Origin: Periplaneta americana
Lineage: Eukaryota; Arthropoda; Insecta; Blattodea; Blattidae
Assembly: GCF_040183065.1 (NCBI RefSeq)
Contig: NC_091119.1
Span: 201,300,043-201,364,042 of the forward strand
DNA length: 64,000 nucleotides
Direction of reading: 5' to 3'
Shown here: positions 1 through 11,992 of the stretch, piece by piece
Numbering within the stretch: the stretch's first letter is position 1
Layout: the number at the start of each line of letters is the position of its first letter
Notes under the pieces: generated by a model
What the model was told of the DNA's origin: nothing
Databases searched by the model: none
What the model saw: the letters and a program-made list of their open reading frames with translations, nothing else
Position numbers and translations under genes: made by a program

Positions 1-1420
1 CACTATTTTCTATTGAATCGGAAACTAGTCATTGTTTTCTACTGAGTTGATCACTCATTATTGTCGACTACTGAGTTTGGGACTCGTTTTTTAGTTTGGA
101 ACTCGTCATTGTTTTCTGCTGAGTTGGGAATTACTATTTTCTATTAAATCGGAAACTCGTCATTGTTTTCTACTGAGTTGATCACTCGTTATTGTCGTCT
201 ACTGAGTTTGGGACTCGTTTTTTTTAGTTTGGGACTTGTCATTGTTTTCTGCTGAGTTGGGAACTACTCACTATTTTCTATTGAATCGAAAACTCATCAT
301 TGTTTTCTACTGAGTTGATCGCTCGTTATTGTCGTCTACTGAGTTTGGGATTCTTTTTTTTTTAGTTTGGGACTCGTCATTGTTTTCTGCTGAGTTGGGG
401 ACTACTCACTATTTTCTATTGAATCTGAAACTAGTCATTGTTTTCTACTGAGTTGATCACTCATTATTGTCGCCTACTGAGTTTGGGACTCGTTTTTTTT
501 AGTTTGGAACTCGTCATTGTCTTCTGCTGAGTTGGGAACTACTCACTATTTTCTATTAAATCGGAAACTCGTCATTCTTTTCTACTGAGTTGATCACTCG
601 TTATTGTCATCTACTGAGTTTGGGACTCGTTTTTTAGTTTGGGACTCGTCATTGTTTTCTATTGAGTTGATCACTCGTTATTGTCGTCTACTGAGTTTGG
701 GACTCGTTTTTTAGTTTGGGACTCGTCATTGTTTTCTACTGAGTTGATCACTCATTATTGTCGACTACTGAGTTTGGGACTCTTTTTTAGTTTGGAACTC
801 GTCATTGTTTTCTGCTGAGTTGGGAATTACTCACTATTTTCTATTGAATCGGAAACTAGTCATTGTTTTCTACTGAGTTGATCACTCATTATTGTCGCCT
901 ACTGAGTTTGGGACTCGTTTTTTTTAGTTTGGAACTCGTCATTGTCTTCTGCTGAGTTGGGAACTACTCACTATTTTCTATTAAATCGGAAACTCGTCAT
1001 TCTTTTCTACTGAGTTGATCACTCGTTATTGTCATCTACTGAGTTTGGGACTCGTTTTTTAGTTTGGGACTCGTCATTGTTTTCTATTGAGTTGATCACT
1101 CGTTATTGTCGTCTACTGAGTTTGGGACTCATTTTTAGTGTGGGACTCGTTATTATTTTCTGCTGAGTTGGGAACTACTCACTATTTTCTACTGAATCGG
1201 AAACTCGTCATTGTCTTCTACTGAGTTGATCACTCGTTATTGTCTACTGAGTTTGGGACTCGTGTTTTCTAATTACTTTCGGACTCGTCATTGTTTTCTA
1301 CTGAGTCTGGTACTCGTCACTGTTTTCTATTGTGTAGGGACTTGTCATTGTATTTTACTAAGTTTGGGACTTGTCATTGTTTTCTACTGAATCAAATACC
1401 CGTCATTACTTTCTTTAGTC
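1..1420. repeat. Satellite array with ~135-bp higher-order repeat
   Basis: The block CTATTTTCTATTGAATCGG recurs near 3, 135, 270, 408 and 543, giving a period of about 135 bp. Each period consists of related sub-units: about 29 bp starting ACTGAGTTGATCAC, about 48 bp starting ACTGAGTTTGGGAC, 29 bp starting GCTGAGTTGGGAAC and 29 bp starting ATTGAATCGG. All share a TCRTTRTTTTCT-like core. Some periods lack sub-units (for example 600-760). The array runs off the left edge and decays near 1260-1420. Confidence 0.93.
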
Positions 1421-1474
1421 TTCCAAAGTAACATAATTTTATATAGGTAAATCCTGAATTATAATATTATTGAT

Positions 1475-1705
1475 GTAAGAAATCCGAGTTCTGGAAGATC
1501 AATCCGCCGTCATACCAAAAGAAGTCAATCCTTTGATGCGGTTGACGTCATTTATACTATACGCCCCAATGTCAAGTGCGACTGTACTATCCTGACGGAC
1601 GAGAGCAGTTTTCCAAGTAAAAATATGAATTTTATGAACTGCATTTCATCGCTGACTTTAGACAACGCTGAGGAAGCACTTTTATTTCAGCTTCTAAGGA
1701 AAAAT
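1475..1705 (+). CDS. Candidate internal or 5' coding exon, unidentified
   Basis: The frame is open from 1451 through 1705 and then meets GTAAGT, a consensus 5' splice site, exactly at a codon boundary (phase 0). The translation includes SQSFDAVDVIYTIRPNVKCD and, from an ATG at 1626, MNFMNCISSLTLDNAEEALL. I recognise no domain in it. A clear 3' splice site upstream is missing: the TATATAG near 1446 would put a TAA in this frame, so the exon may instead start at the ATG at 1626 as a first coding exon. Its phase-0 end is compatible with the phase-0 starts of the IQ exons at 5500, 10113 and 30467, so it could be an upstream exon of that gene, but this is inference. An 85-codon opening can also arise by chance. 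Confidence 0.3.
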
Positions 1706-3471
1706 GTAAGTCTATACTCAATTAGTCTGTTAGCATTCGTACGTTCATAGGAAATGCAATTTTGTTCATTTATTAGTATCTACATTTTTTACTAGCATAA
1801 TTGCATGCATGTAGGTATACAAGCATGAATTTTCGAACCTTAGTACTGAGATATAATTCATCTTGTCCTATAAAATTTGGCGAATCAGATCTTTAGTTTT
1901 GTACAAGTATTTTACATACAGGTATTTAAAAATATGAAAATTTTACAATTACGTTTACTTTATTTTTAATAACACACGGTTTAAGAAACATAAGACTGGA
2001 ATAACTTTAAATGATGAACGTGGTTAATATTTTAATTTAGAATTCAATGACGCATCAATTAATCATTTTTTCTACGATATTGCGTAAAGCTGTATTTTAC
2101 GCACTGCCAAAGAAAATGTAAAATTCAGTGTAAAAACTTTATTCAGTAAGAAATTAATACATTATTTGGATCTTTTATTACTTAAATATTGCACGTAACA
2201 CAAATAAGTAACAAATTTAACATTCATATCTACATTTTAGCCCGTATTATTCTGAAGTTATATCTGTAGTACCCATTGCAACAAGATATAGCATTCAACT
2301 CTTCCTAACCGCTTTGTTGATTATATGACCGGTTTAGACGGCCATGAAATCTTAATCGTGAATAATGCAGGCTGTGATTCCATGGATACTTATTTCTTAA
2401 TGGTTCTGAGTTTAGATGGCCGTGAAATCGTGATATCTGCAACTTGAAATATTTATTTAATGTAAATTTGTGCTATCGTAGAAAAAACATATGATGCACA
2501 TTTATAAAATTATCTTTTTGGTCCTCGTGTGTTTGTGAAACTCGATTTCGCCTCGTTTCACAAACTTGACACTCCTGCCAAAAATAGAATCTTTAAGAAC
2601 TTGTATCATAAACAACTATTAACGTAGAGTTGCAAAATATAAAATCATATAGATTTATTTTCAACAAACTACGAAAATAACAAAAACAAAAATTACCATA
2701 TTTTCACCCATGAACTAAAAATAAAAATGCAAAAAGGAATGGTCTACCATTACCACTCTGTTAGAATTTAATGTACCGTTTTCACCTTTCCAAGCAATCT
2801 AAGTCTTCATAAAAGAACATTTTCTTCTAGGATGTTTTGAAAAAAAATTCCTGGTAAGCAAAGATCGACTTCATTTTCTATTAATCTGTATAATTATGTT
2901 ACGAATTCACTTGTCAGTGATCATTTAACATATTGCAAATCGTTTAAAGTAATTTATAAGTAGCTTAAAGAGGTAATAAACATCCTTAGGCGCTTTAACA
3001 AACACCTCAGATAATAACTTAGATATGTCCATTAGTTCAGCTGTTATTTTGTTCCAGATTTTCTGCTGTTTCATTTAACGAAGTGCTTAAAATAATTTTC
3101 GAGTGAAATTGCATCATATATTAAAATGCATGACTTTTATTACAGTTTTAAGAGAATTAATTTTCCGTAAACAGTAAAGTTAAATTCTCCTGCAGTGTAT
3201 AAATTAATGGCGTTTAAAAATTCTATTAACTTCTTGCTTCTGACGGTGGAGCATTCCGCTGAAATACGCTCTTTTGTTTCTTACCACTTCGCTTATGCTG
3301 TACAGGAATGGATTCTTTATAATCGAGATTCAATATTGAGAGTTTATTGCTCCCTTTTATTTTAGTTCATATCTTCGAGTTTACTTATAATATATAATAA
3401 CATCTGTACTATTTTTTATTGTTATTGCTACAACCATTTTTTTCTCTTTTACTGAATCATGAGATTAATTC
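1706..3471. other. AT-rich intron-like sequence, nothing identified
   Basis: I see no coding frame, RNA gene or recognisable repeat here. It would be intronic if the 1475-1705 exon is real. Confidence 0.5.
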
Positions 3472-3701
3472 TGCAGTGCCTGGGAAAAGTGACACAAGTC
3501 AGTTTCCACAAACCTTTTTTCATAATTTATTGACAACTTACACTGGTTTATGTCGATTTGATTTTCTTCTGTATGAATTATTGTAATGGGAGAAATACTT
3601 CTGTATTTTTTTCCAAGCGAGCAGATGTTCCGTAAGTTGTCAATAAATTATCAAAAAAGGTTTGTGGAAACTGACTTGTGTCACTTTTCCCAGGCACTGC
3701 A
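3472..3701. mobile_element. 230-bp foldback MITE, copy C1
   Basis: It starts TGCAGTGCCTGGGAAAAGTG and ends with the reverse complement (CCCAGGCACTGCA). The arms pair over about 65 bp, including the GACACAAGTCAGTTTCC and ATTTATTGACAACTTAC blocks. A second copy of identical length lies at 25056-25285. No transposase is present, so it is non-autonomous. Confidence 0.85.
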
Positions 3702-3837
3702 AAATTTATCAAATGAAGGGAAGTATTTATAAATTTGAATAGTATGAATTTACGTAGGCCTATTGGTATAAATCTAGGTAAACTTATGTATTTTATTTAA
3801 GTTTTTATTTATTTATTTATTTATTCTATTTTATTCA

Positions 3838-4795
<958 letters not shown>

Positions 4796-5499
4796 TTATT
4801 TGTTTATTTATTTAGTTATGTACTTATATACTTATTCACTTTATTTATTATTTATTATTTGTTTGTTTACTTATTTATTCAGTCATTCGTTCATTTATTC
4901 ACTATTTATGTACCATCAGAACTGTAGAAAATGAAAGAGTGCATCAATATACATCGGTGTAATATTAATCTAAAATAATACATTTCAATTTTAAAAATTA
5001 ATTTCTAGTCTACGATGCCGTAGGTAGATAACAACCATTCTAGGTTAATTCAACAGCCTAAAATCCCCTTATTCAACACTAAAACATGCAAAATGCAGTC
5101 TGATTTCAGTTAATGTTTCCTAATGTGTCGTACTTTTCATACACCATAACAGACATCTTCCTTTAAACTATGCAGGCCTGTGAATAAAGTAAATATTTTT
5201 GTATAGATCAATCTTTATTCTTTTATTTATATATAACATAGTCCAATAAGTACGGCAGGTTTTAAGTTGTTAGCATCCAAAGACGGAGATTCGTCAATGT
5301 TACTCGTAAATCTATTCGTGACCTTCAAAATTCAACGTTAAAAACGATTAACGCTGCCGTTGCATTCAACTTCTCAGATATAGAGCAATAATGTGAGTGT
5401 AGGTACGTCGTATTATTCGTTAATAATTAGGTTATTATAAATACAGCATTTTATCCGCACGCCATCTTGTGTAGTTGTGATTGTTGGTGTTTCCTGCAG
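4796..5499. other. AT-rich sequence leading to the 5500 splice acceptor
   Basis: Degraded TTTA/TTAT repeats continue to about 4900, followed by unstructured AT-rich DNA. The last bases before 5500 (GTTGGTGTTTCCTGCAG) form the 3' splice site used by the next exon. No gene is visible. Confidence 0.5.
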
Positions 5500-5643
5500 A
5501 CTGAAGAGGAAGACGATCTGGCCGACATCGACCTGGAAGATCCCGAACTACACAAAGCAGCATCCAAGATTCAGGCTACGTTCAGAAGACGTCTAATGCC
5601 TTGTAAAGCGTCCCCTCAACACGCAGCAAAGGAAAGTCTCTGA
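5500..5643 (+). CDS. igl: igloo-like IQ-motif terminal exon A
   Basis: The sequence shows a TTTCCTGCAG acceptor followed in phase 0 by 47 codons and TGA: an acidic start (TEEEDDLADIDLEDPELH), then KAASKIQATFRRRL and a short tail. The acidic segment plus IQ motif is the neuromodulin/neurogranin/igloo signature; such proteins bind calmodulin at the membrane of neurons and other cells. Compared with the canonical IQxxxRGxxxR, this exon has Arg for Gly and Pro at the last basic position, and Thr where neurogranin has its PKC-phosphorylated Ser. AATAAA lies at 5780. The matching exons at 10113 and 30467 share phase and layout, so I read it as an alternative last exon. A decayed duplicate exon is the alternative, but the open frame argues against it. 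Confidence 0.8.
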   Translation, partial: TEEEDDLADIDLEDPELHKAASKIQATFRRRLMPCKASPQHAAKESL

Positions 5644-5779
5644 CTTATTCATCTGCTTCAATTCGTATTGCATTTGTTCCGTAGATTAACTTTTATTTCT
5701 GCTGTTAACGCATACCTTCTTTGGCTGACATCTAGTGGCAGTTTTGCAGAACTTCAACTTCTAAGAGTTGTTAGACATA

Positions 5780-5785
5780 AATAAA
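5780..5785 (+). promoter_or_regulatory. Candidate poly(A) signal for igl exon A
   Basis: AATAAA lies about 137 bases after the exon A stop codon, with T-rich sequence following. This supports exon A being terminal. The position is only suggestive, because the hexamer is common in AT-rich DNA. Confidence 0.45.
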
Positions 5786-6081
5786 TTGTTGAGATTTTAT
5801 CTCCTGTTACGTCTCATTTTTGAGACATTATACATTGTTGAATATGTTTAGAAAAGTTTATAAAAATACAGTGAAACCTCGCTAAATCGGACTTCATTTA
5901 TTCGGAATTCGCGATAATCCGGACAGATTTATTTTATGTTTTTCACACATGACACTTGGAAATTAATATCCCACATATTTTAAATATAAGTGAATGCAAA
6001 TAGTGAAAAATGTCGTGATAAATTTAAATCTATTCAACTTAAGATCCGTTATATACATTAATTAAATCTGTGAACTGTTAA

Positions 6082-7122
6082 GGGGAGGCAGAGGTGAAAT
6101 TTTCGAACAAAACTGAAGAAAAAATGAAAATTTGGTTTTTTCCATTTTTATTATCTTTATTTTGATATTCCGATGTTAGTTTTTGATTTTGTGCCCTTAA
6201 AAGTATGAAATTAAAACCAAGATAACTGTATTACTATATTATTCCCATAATAAACTAATACGTATCATTATTTATGCTCGACCATGCCGAAATGTAGTAA
6301 TTATACACCTGGTAGCAGTACTTTAATGCATGTCATTAAAGTACACCTATTCATTAAAGTTCAGGTTTTCGATTATTCTCGGATATGCAATCGAAAGATA
6401 ACGAGGGAAACGTCACGGAGGCTGGAAATCCAATACTGTCGCAGAAGGTTATGTTCTGTTACTATAATAATTAGCGTTAATTGTAAATAATATTCAAATA
6501 AATTCAATTTGTCATCTCGTTTTTCAATTCTAAATCAATTTCCAGGTTATATCAAAATTAGTTCATGTTATTATCTACACCAAGGTCAATGACATTATTG
6601 TTCCTCGGAAAAAATCAATACTTTCGCGTCTGCGCACATCTCACAGGAGCTATGCATAAGGTCACTTCCGATCTTGAGTCAGATACAAACAAAATGATGC
6701 TTCTGAATAATTTCAAGTTAGAAATATGGTCGAGCATAAAAAGTCGTATGAAACTTGCCTATAATGGTAATTAAGACGCTCGTATGAAAATTATGAGACG
6801 AGCGCAAGCGAGTTTCATAAACAAACATACTTACGTCTTAATTACTATCATTATAGGCTCGTTGCATAATGTACTATTATATACCTTCTCTGAATATATA
6901 AATAAAAAGAAATATTGAAAATTTCTTACAATATGGTGCATGGAGCATTTTATATCAAACGATATCAAGTTTTATAAAATTATTAATATTTACAGAACTA
7001 TTGTACTTAGAAAGTTGAAACTTGGTATGTCCATTACAAATAACATACTTAGTATCCATGATCAATTTCAAACAAATCGGATAAATTTTGTGGAATTATG
7101 AAATATTCACCTCTGCCTCCCC
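6082..7122. mobile_element. TTAA-flanked non-autonomous element (copy E1)
   Basis: TTAA at 6078 is followed by GGGGAGGCAGAGGTGAA, and the reverse complement ends at 7122 directly before TTAA. A TTAA duplication plus G-rich termini suggests a Kolobok-type target preference; piggyBac also uses TTAA but usually starts CCY. A further inner inverted repeat (TTTATGCTCGACCAT at 6272, ATGGTCGAGCATAAA at 6726) shows a nested foldback. The short open frames within it are not gene-like. Confidence 0.7.
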
Positions 7123-7300
7123 TTAACCGAACTTATCAGAAATTTTACCTTGCCTTATGCGTTATGATATACACAAAGAACAACAGTGTGTCCAGTGGCA
7201 GGTCTTTCACTGCAAATCCAGCCTTCTCCAATTTTTTCCTATGTTCTGCCTTCCTCTTAGTCTCGGCTTACGATCCATATATCTTAATGTTATCTACCAT

Positions 7301-7492
7301 CTAATATCTTTCTCTACCTCGAATTTTTCTCCCGTTCACCTTTCCTTCCAGTGCATCCTTCAGTAGACAGTCTCTTCTTAGCCAGTGATCCAACCAATTC
7401 CTTTTTCTCTTCCTGATCAGTTTCAGCATCATTCTTTCTTCACCTACTCTTTCCAGCACAGTTACATTTCCTATTTTGTCTGTCCATTTCAC
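7301..7492 (-). pseudogene. LINE reverse transcriptase C-terminal fragment
   Basis: The reverse-strand frame reads KWTDKIGNVTVLERVGEER and then RKRKRNWLDHWLRRDCLLKD. The basic-WxxHxLRRxxLLKDxxEG arrangement is common at the end of insect non-LTR retrotransposon polymerases. Only the last 63 codons are open. It sits inside the pogo-like composite, so it probably inserted there after that element. Confidence 0.65.
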
Positions 7493-7509
7493 ACGCAGTT
7501 GTAAAAATG

Positions 7510-8049
7510 TAACTAGGCCTACATTTTATATTGTGGCAGCTTCAGTTAATATACTCATAAGTATATGATTTCGTTTCTTGCTTTTCATATCTCATTTCTA
7601 CTACTTAAATATACTCTGGAAGTTCTCATGAATTGCTTTACTTCTTGGTAAAAAGCTAATAACAGAATTGAGATTTCTTTTAATATTGCAGTACATTCTA
7701 ATGCATTGGTACAATTTTTTTCTTTTCCTGCATTTCATATTTCAAATAAATTTCAGTCGCATAGACTTAGAATTAGTAGAAGGTACTCTTGCCAAAAATA
7801 ATACACTTCCTTTAAATGTTATAGTGTTGGGGCATATTTGAATTTTTTTATAATTAAAATTGTTTTCTCTCGTATAATGAACTGTAAGTCATATTAATCT
7901 AACATATTTCAATAAAACTAGTAGTGTGTCTTTATTATACATCTGGTAGGATATCCTGAAAATTTCTTACGTCAAATATTTTTTCTACAAAGTGTTCTGA
8001 TAACTTAGACAATGTATGTTTCGGTAAACAGCGTTTAAATTTAAATATA
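7510..8049. other. AT-rich filler inside the composite element
   Basis: No supported coding or repeat feature was seen. At 8051 an ACAGGGTGAACTAAAAGTATG motif starts what looks like another transposon end. Confidence 0.4.
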
Positions 8050-8295
8050 CAGGGTGAACTAAAAGTATGTTATTAATTTTAGGGGGTTATTCTTTGAGAT
8101 ACTATGTAAAACAGAAAAGTTTAATACAGTTTTGCTCGTTTTTGCTTTCTTTCCGAGATAGAAATTGTTTTATATGAATCATTTCATAGCGTGTTTTGGA
8201 AAATTCATTCATTTAATTCCCAATATGCCCAATTTAAGACAGCGGTGTATTATGATAATAAATTATTGAAATAATTTTAATTTTGTCTTTTACAT

Positions 8296-9010
8296 ATGAG
8301 GCGTTCGGAGCTAAAGTGGATCAAGTCCATGAGACGTAGTTTTGAGGTAATAGGATTTAAAGTTAATTTGCTCTAGTGAGACTCGTTCAGACATGGTTTC
8401 TTGTAAATAGTTCTCTTAATCTATCACAAAATATCTCAGTATATGGTAACTTCATCACTATAAAATTTTGTTATTCTAGGTTTAATTTGTAATTCAGTAA
8501 ATACAAAAATATTCTTTGTTCTTAATTTCTATGATAAATTGTCTAGCTTTCATTAATCAGGTAATCTTGTCGTATTTTAATTTTTATTGTAATTTTAATT
8601 GTAAATTTAATATTAATTGTAATTTTATTGTTCATATTATAGTTGTAATCCTCTGGTAGAGGGGCAGAGAAGGCCTGATGGTCTTATCTCTAAAATAAAT
8701 AAATACTAATTATCTAATTTCACTAGCCATAATTTTATTGCTCCATTCTCAAATTCTAGATTTATAAAATATAAACAATTGTGATGTTATTTGATGCAAC
8801 GCTTTCGTGACTTGATCCACTATGGCTCATTACGTCGTGAACAAATAATCTGAGCCAAAAGTGACTGGTGTCACCTACCGGCGAATGCTTGGAATTAAGA
8901 CTTGAGCCATTACTGCTCGGAAAAGATCCAACTTCAGATAATCAGAAAATGAAATAAACTCAGTTTATGAAAATTTGTGACTTGATCCACTTTAGCTCTG
9001 AACGGCTCAT
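8296..9010. mobile_element. Nested ~715-bp inverted-repeat element
   Basis: ATGAGGCGTTCGGAGCTAAA at 8296 is mirrored by TTTAGCTCTGAACGGCTCAT ending at 9010; the shared core is AGCTAAAGTGGATCAAGTC. The same GACTTGATCCACT motif recurs internally near 8810. The arms lie inside the older arms at 8190-9215, so this one is younger. It encodes no transposase. Confidence 0.75.
8645..8702 (+). repeat. LINE 3'-UTR tail
   Basis: GTAATCCTCTGGTAGAGGGG, then AGAAGGCCTGATGGTCTTAT and an AAATAAATAAAT end, resembles the 3' tail carried by many insect non-LTR retrotransposons. Related tails appear reversed at 29810-29960 and 49215-49280. Confidence 0.6.
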
Positions 9011-9507
9011 GTGCAGAAATTTGATCCCAACAAATATAATATTGAAAAATTTCTTTCCTGAACTAAAAGTTACAGTTCCTCGGATCAGATTTCTGAACAT
9101 TTGAAGGACAAAACAAAAATTCTTTTAATCATGCATTATCATAATACATAGCTATCTTAAATTGACTGAGCATATTGGGAATTCAATCAATGGCTTTCAC
9201 AGAACACGCTGTGGAATGATAAATATAAGCATATTATATTCTCGGAACAAATAGACTATAAATTTTATGCAAAATTGTTCAGAAAAAGCGGTGTTCAATA
9301 TAAGCAAATAAAAAGTATTTGAAATTTTTTCTCTTGCTAAAGATCAACTACCCTTACACACTAATTTAGTAATCAAACAACTCTACAATATCACTATTGT
9401 TTTTCAATGTCGAAATAATCCTGTTCCAGTAAATTCTCCACAATTCCGGCTTTCATAATCCACACTGGATTTTTCCCCAGTTAGTCCGAATTAGTAAGGT
9501 TCTACTG

Positions 9508-10112
9508 TATATAGTTGAGTGATATTCTTTGTAATTCAGATAAACTCGAAGATAAGTGATTCTGGTATTAACATCCTTTTCAGCCAGTAAAATAACTTCA
9601 GAATCTTAGTCAGGTGCTAGACTTTCTTGTGAGCATATTACAATTCCAGACAAAACAAAACACAAATATCGACTTATTAATTTTAATCTGTACATTAAAA
9701 CATGTTCTTTTCTGTACTAATACTATAATAATTATTATACTATTGTTTTTGTGTTGTAATGTATTTGTGATTGAATATATAATTAATTATATTCCATACT
9801 TTATGCATTTATTCGTGTATTATTTTACTAATTACGTTAATTTTTTTGCATAGTCATAAAATTAAATTTTGTTACTTTAAATTCTTAACAGCAATTTAAT
9901 TGCTAATTTAAATGATAACAATTTACTAAATCTGTCTTTTGAAGTATACTCAGAATTCCAGTTAAGTTCCCTGCTGCTACAGGGTGTTCAAGAAATTGAC
10001 TCTCCAAGAGAAAGCAAGGTACAAACATTGTATTACAGTTCTGTTTCAGTGAAACTTCATTTCAAGGCACATGACCGTATTTTGTTTGGCTGAGTGTAAC
10101 TGTGGTTCGCAG
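9508..10112. other. AT-rich intron-like sequence before igl exon B
   Basis: No gene is visible. A transposon-end motif CTACAGGGTGTTCAAGAAAT occurs near 9977. The sequence TGTAACTGTGGTTCGCAG ends at 10112 and is the acceptor for the next exon. Confidence 0.45.
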
Positions 10113-10355
10113 ATAGATGACACACCCAAAGTGAAACCTACAGACGGCACAAAAACCCAAAGAACGGCTGAACAGCTGAAACAGGACCAGGAAGACATCG
10201 CGGATATCGACTTGGGGGACCCCAACCTCCAAAAGGCGGCCTCCAAGATACAGGCGACGTTCCGAAAACGGGTCACGATCCATAAAAAAGCTGCCCCAAC
10301 AACGACACCGAAAGCTGGAGACAACCCGGCGACGAAGTCTAAACAGGCGGAGTAA
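10113..10355 (+). CDS. igl: igloo-like IQ-motif terminal exon B
   Basis: After GGTTCGCAG the phase-0 frame gives 80 codons and TAA: a hydrophilic lead (IDDTPKVKPTDGTKTQRT), the acidic module QEDIADIDLGDPNLQ, the IQ motif KAASKIQATFRKRV and a Lys/Thr/Pro-rich tail. The module matches exons A and C almost residue for residue. Lys replaces the Gly of IQxxxRG, and the final basic position is Ile. The frame is also open upstream to an ATG at 10071, but this crosses the acceptor; the exon reading is preferred because the homology begins later and the phase matches the sister exons. AATAAA at 11041 is a possible poly(A) signal. Confidence 0.82.
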   Translation: MDDTPKVKPTDGTKTQRTAEQLKQDQEDIADIDLGDPNLQKAASKIQATFRKRVTIHKKAAPTTTPKAGDNPATKSKQAE

Positions 10356-11040
10356 AATAACTCCATGTTGCAGCGTCCTGAGCCACTTCCAATTGCTTGC
10401 TGTACATATTATAAAACTGACCTTAGATCTTTGCTTGTTGTAGCTACCAGCACTGAAGGACTTAGTGATAAATCCCGGAATCAAAATGGGCGCTCCTGTC
10501 TGCCTGGCATACCTTAACATCGTAATATGCTTGGGTGTAGTTGTTTGTAGATAGAATAGAGACCCTCAGCGCTGAGATCAGCGACGAAGACGGCAGCCAC
10601 AAACACCAAGCACTTCCTTCACCTCCCTAACCTCGCCTGCAACATATCAGCTTCCCAAGAAACAAAAACCTTTCATAGAATTTAAAAAAAGAAAATTTTC
10701 CTTCAAAGTTAACTGAAATGGAATTTTGTTTATTTTTATTTTCACACTCATTACTCTTACACCTATAAAATTCTATTTCCAGATAACATGAAGTAATATT
10801 TCTTTTGTTAAAGTTATTTCGCACGATTATGTCGTCACTAGAGTCTTTTCCCCTCTGTAGCGATGTCTTAGCACGAATCTGTAGATGTCCTGATACTTGT
10901 TGAAAGTAGATTGTTTTGTGTGTTATAGTTTGTTGGATCCCTTGCATAAAACGGGTATGGTAGCTATAGCAACCTTCAGGTACGAAGACGGTCCAATTTA
11001 GATCCTATCTGCGCATATGCATGCACGTGATCTTGTAAAT

Positions 11041-11046
11041 AATAAA
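11041..11046 (+). promoter_or_regulatory. Possible distal poly(A) signal for igl exon B
   Basis: AATAAA lies about 690 bases after the exon B stop, inside the left arm of the 10973 element. If used, a transposon would supply the 3' end. Evidence is weak. Confidence 0.2.
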
Positions 11047-11992
11047 CTACATTCAATTCAGTAACGAAGTTTAACTTATCTCTTTTCGTATACTCGGGAA
11101 CAATTTTACAATGTTAAATTACAAATTAACAATATACAAATCACGAGTAAAAGATTACAAATACTTGTAAACTCTGCTATACAATGCAATCTTATTAACT
11201 TGTAAAGTTAGACAAGCCCTATAAAATCATCTAAAGAAATTTACAAATGGAAGTTCTCATTATACAATGTCGCCAACGATAGTTTACGAAAAATCGCTAA
11301 AGTAGTTGTATGTTTACCACTATCAACGGATATGTTCATATTTTATCCTAAAATATACAGTATTATAAGCTCGCTGAACTATATTTCAACAATAGAAAAT
11401 ATCGCCAAGAAACTTTTAAAAGATTTCGCTATATTGGTAACCCTAGAGTTTCGTGATGTGATTGGTCGATTAGACTAATGCGTTGATTGGCCCACAATTT
11501 GAGTGACCATAGCAACCGCCAAATTCAACAGATTTACAAGAATTGTGTAAACAGTATGAAACTGGCTCCTGGTGGCAGAAGCAATAATCAACTATTATGC
11601 TATCAAGCTCTTTTATGATTCATATTTACCCCTAAAGTTCTGTAATTTTGCTTACTTATTGCTTATATTTCAATTTGAAACTTTTCTCGATCATTTATAC
11701 GTCTATCGTAACTTCCAAATAGTAAAAAAAAAAAAAAACACATGATAAAACATACCACAAGTAATCGAAACTTCAGTAGCATTAGCGACTCTGGTGGCAG
11801 TGGCAAGAACTATCGTAAAAGTCAACGATAATAATGCCTTCAATCAAACAGGCCAGTATCACAGCATGAGATATGATACAAATTTCTCAGAGCATTAGAC
11901 TCGTAATTCAATCAATTTTAGGCATTGAAACAATTGCATTCTGTTTCGTTATCGATTTATGTGTTATTTTTAATTATAAAACCAATTACTTT

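Larger units (their letters stand above)
8190..9215. mobile_element. Degenerate inverted-repeat element
   Basis: The left arm around 8195-8265 (GTGTTTTGGAAAATTCATTC then AATTCCCAATATGC) is the imperfect reverse complement of 9130-9212 (GCATATTGGGAATTCAATC then AGAACACGC). The arms are diverged. The start may be the CAGGGTGAACT motif at 8051; the matching far end was not found. Confidence 0.5.
5869..9507. mobile_element. Composite pogo/Tigger-like DNA element
   Basis: The left end reads CAGTGAAACCTCGCTAAATC and the right end, on the reverse strand, CAGTAGAACCTTACTAATTC. Both are flanked by TA and end in the CAGTRGAACCT-type repeat familiar from Tigger/pogo elements, including the later ATAATCCGGA-like block. 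I found no transposase frame. The interior is largely occupied by later insertions: 6082-7122, a LINE piece near 7301-7492 and inverted-repeat elements at 8190-9215. Confidence 0.7.

Noticed and set aside
9614-9853. 79-codon hydrophobic + frame (possible membrane protein)
   Set aside because: Composition follows the AT-rich background; no start context or homology.
10046-10520. Reverse frames of 106 and 152 codons over igl exon B
   Set aside because: They are antisense to the homologous + strand IQ exon and show no domain.
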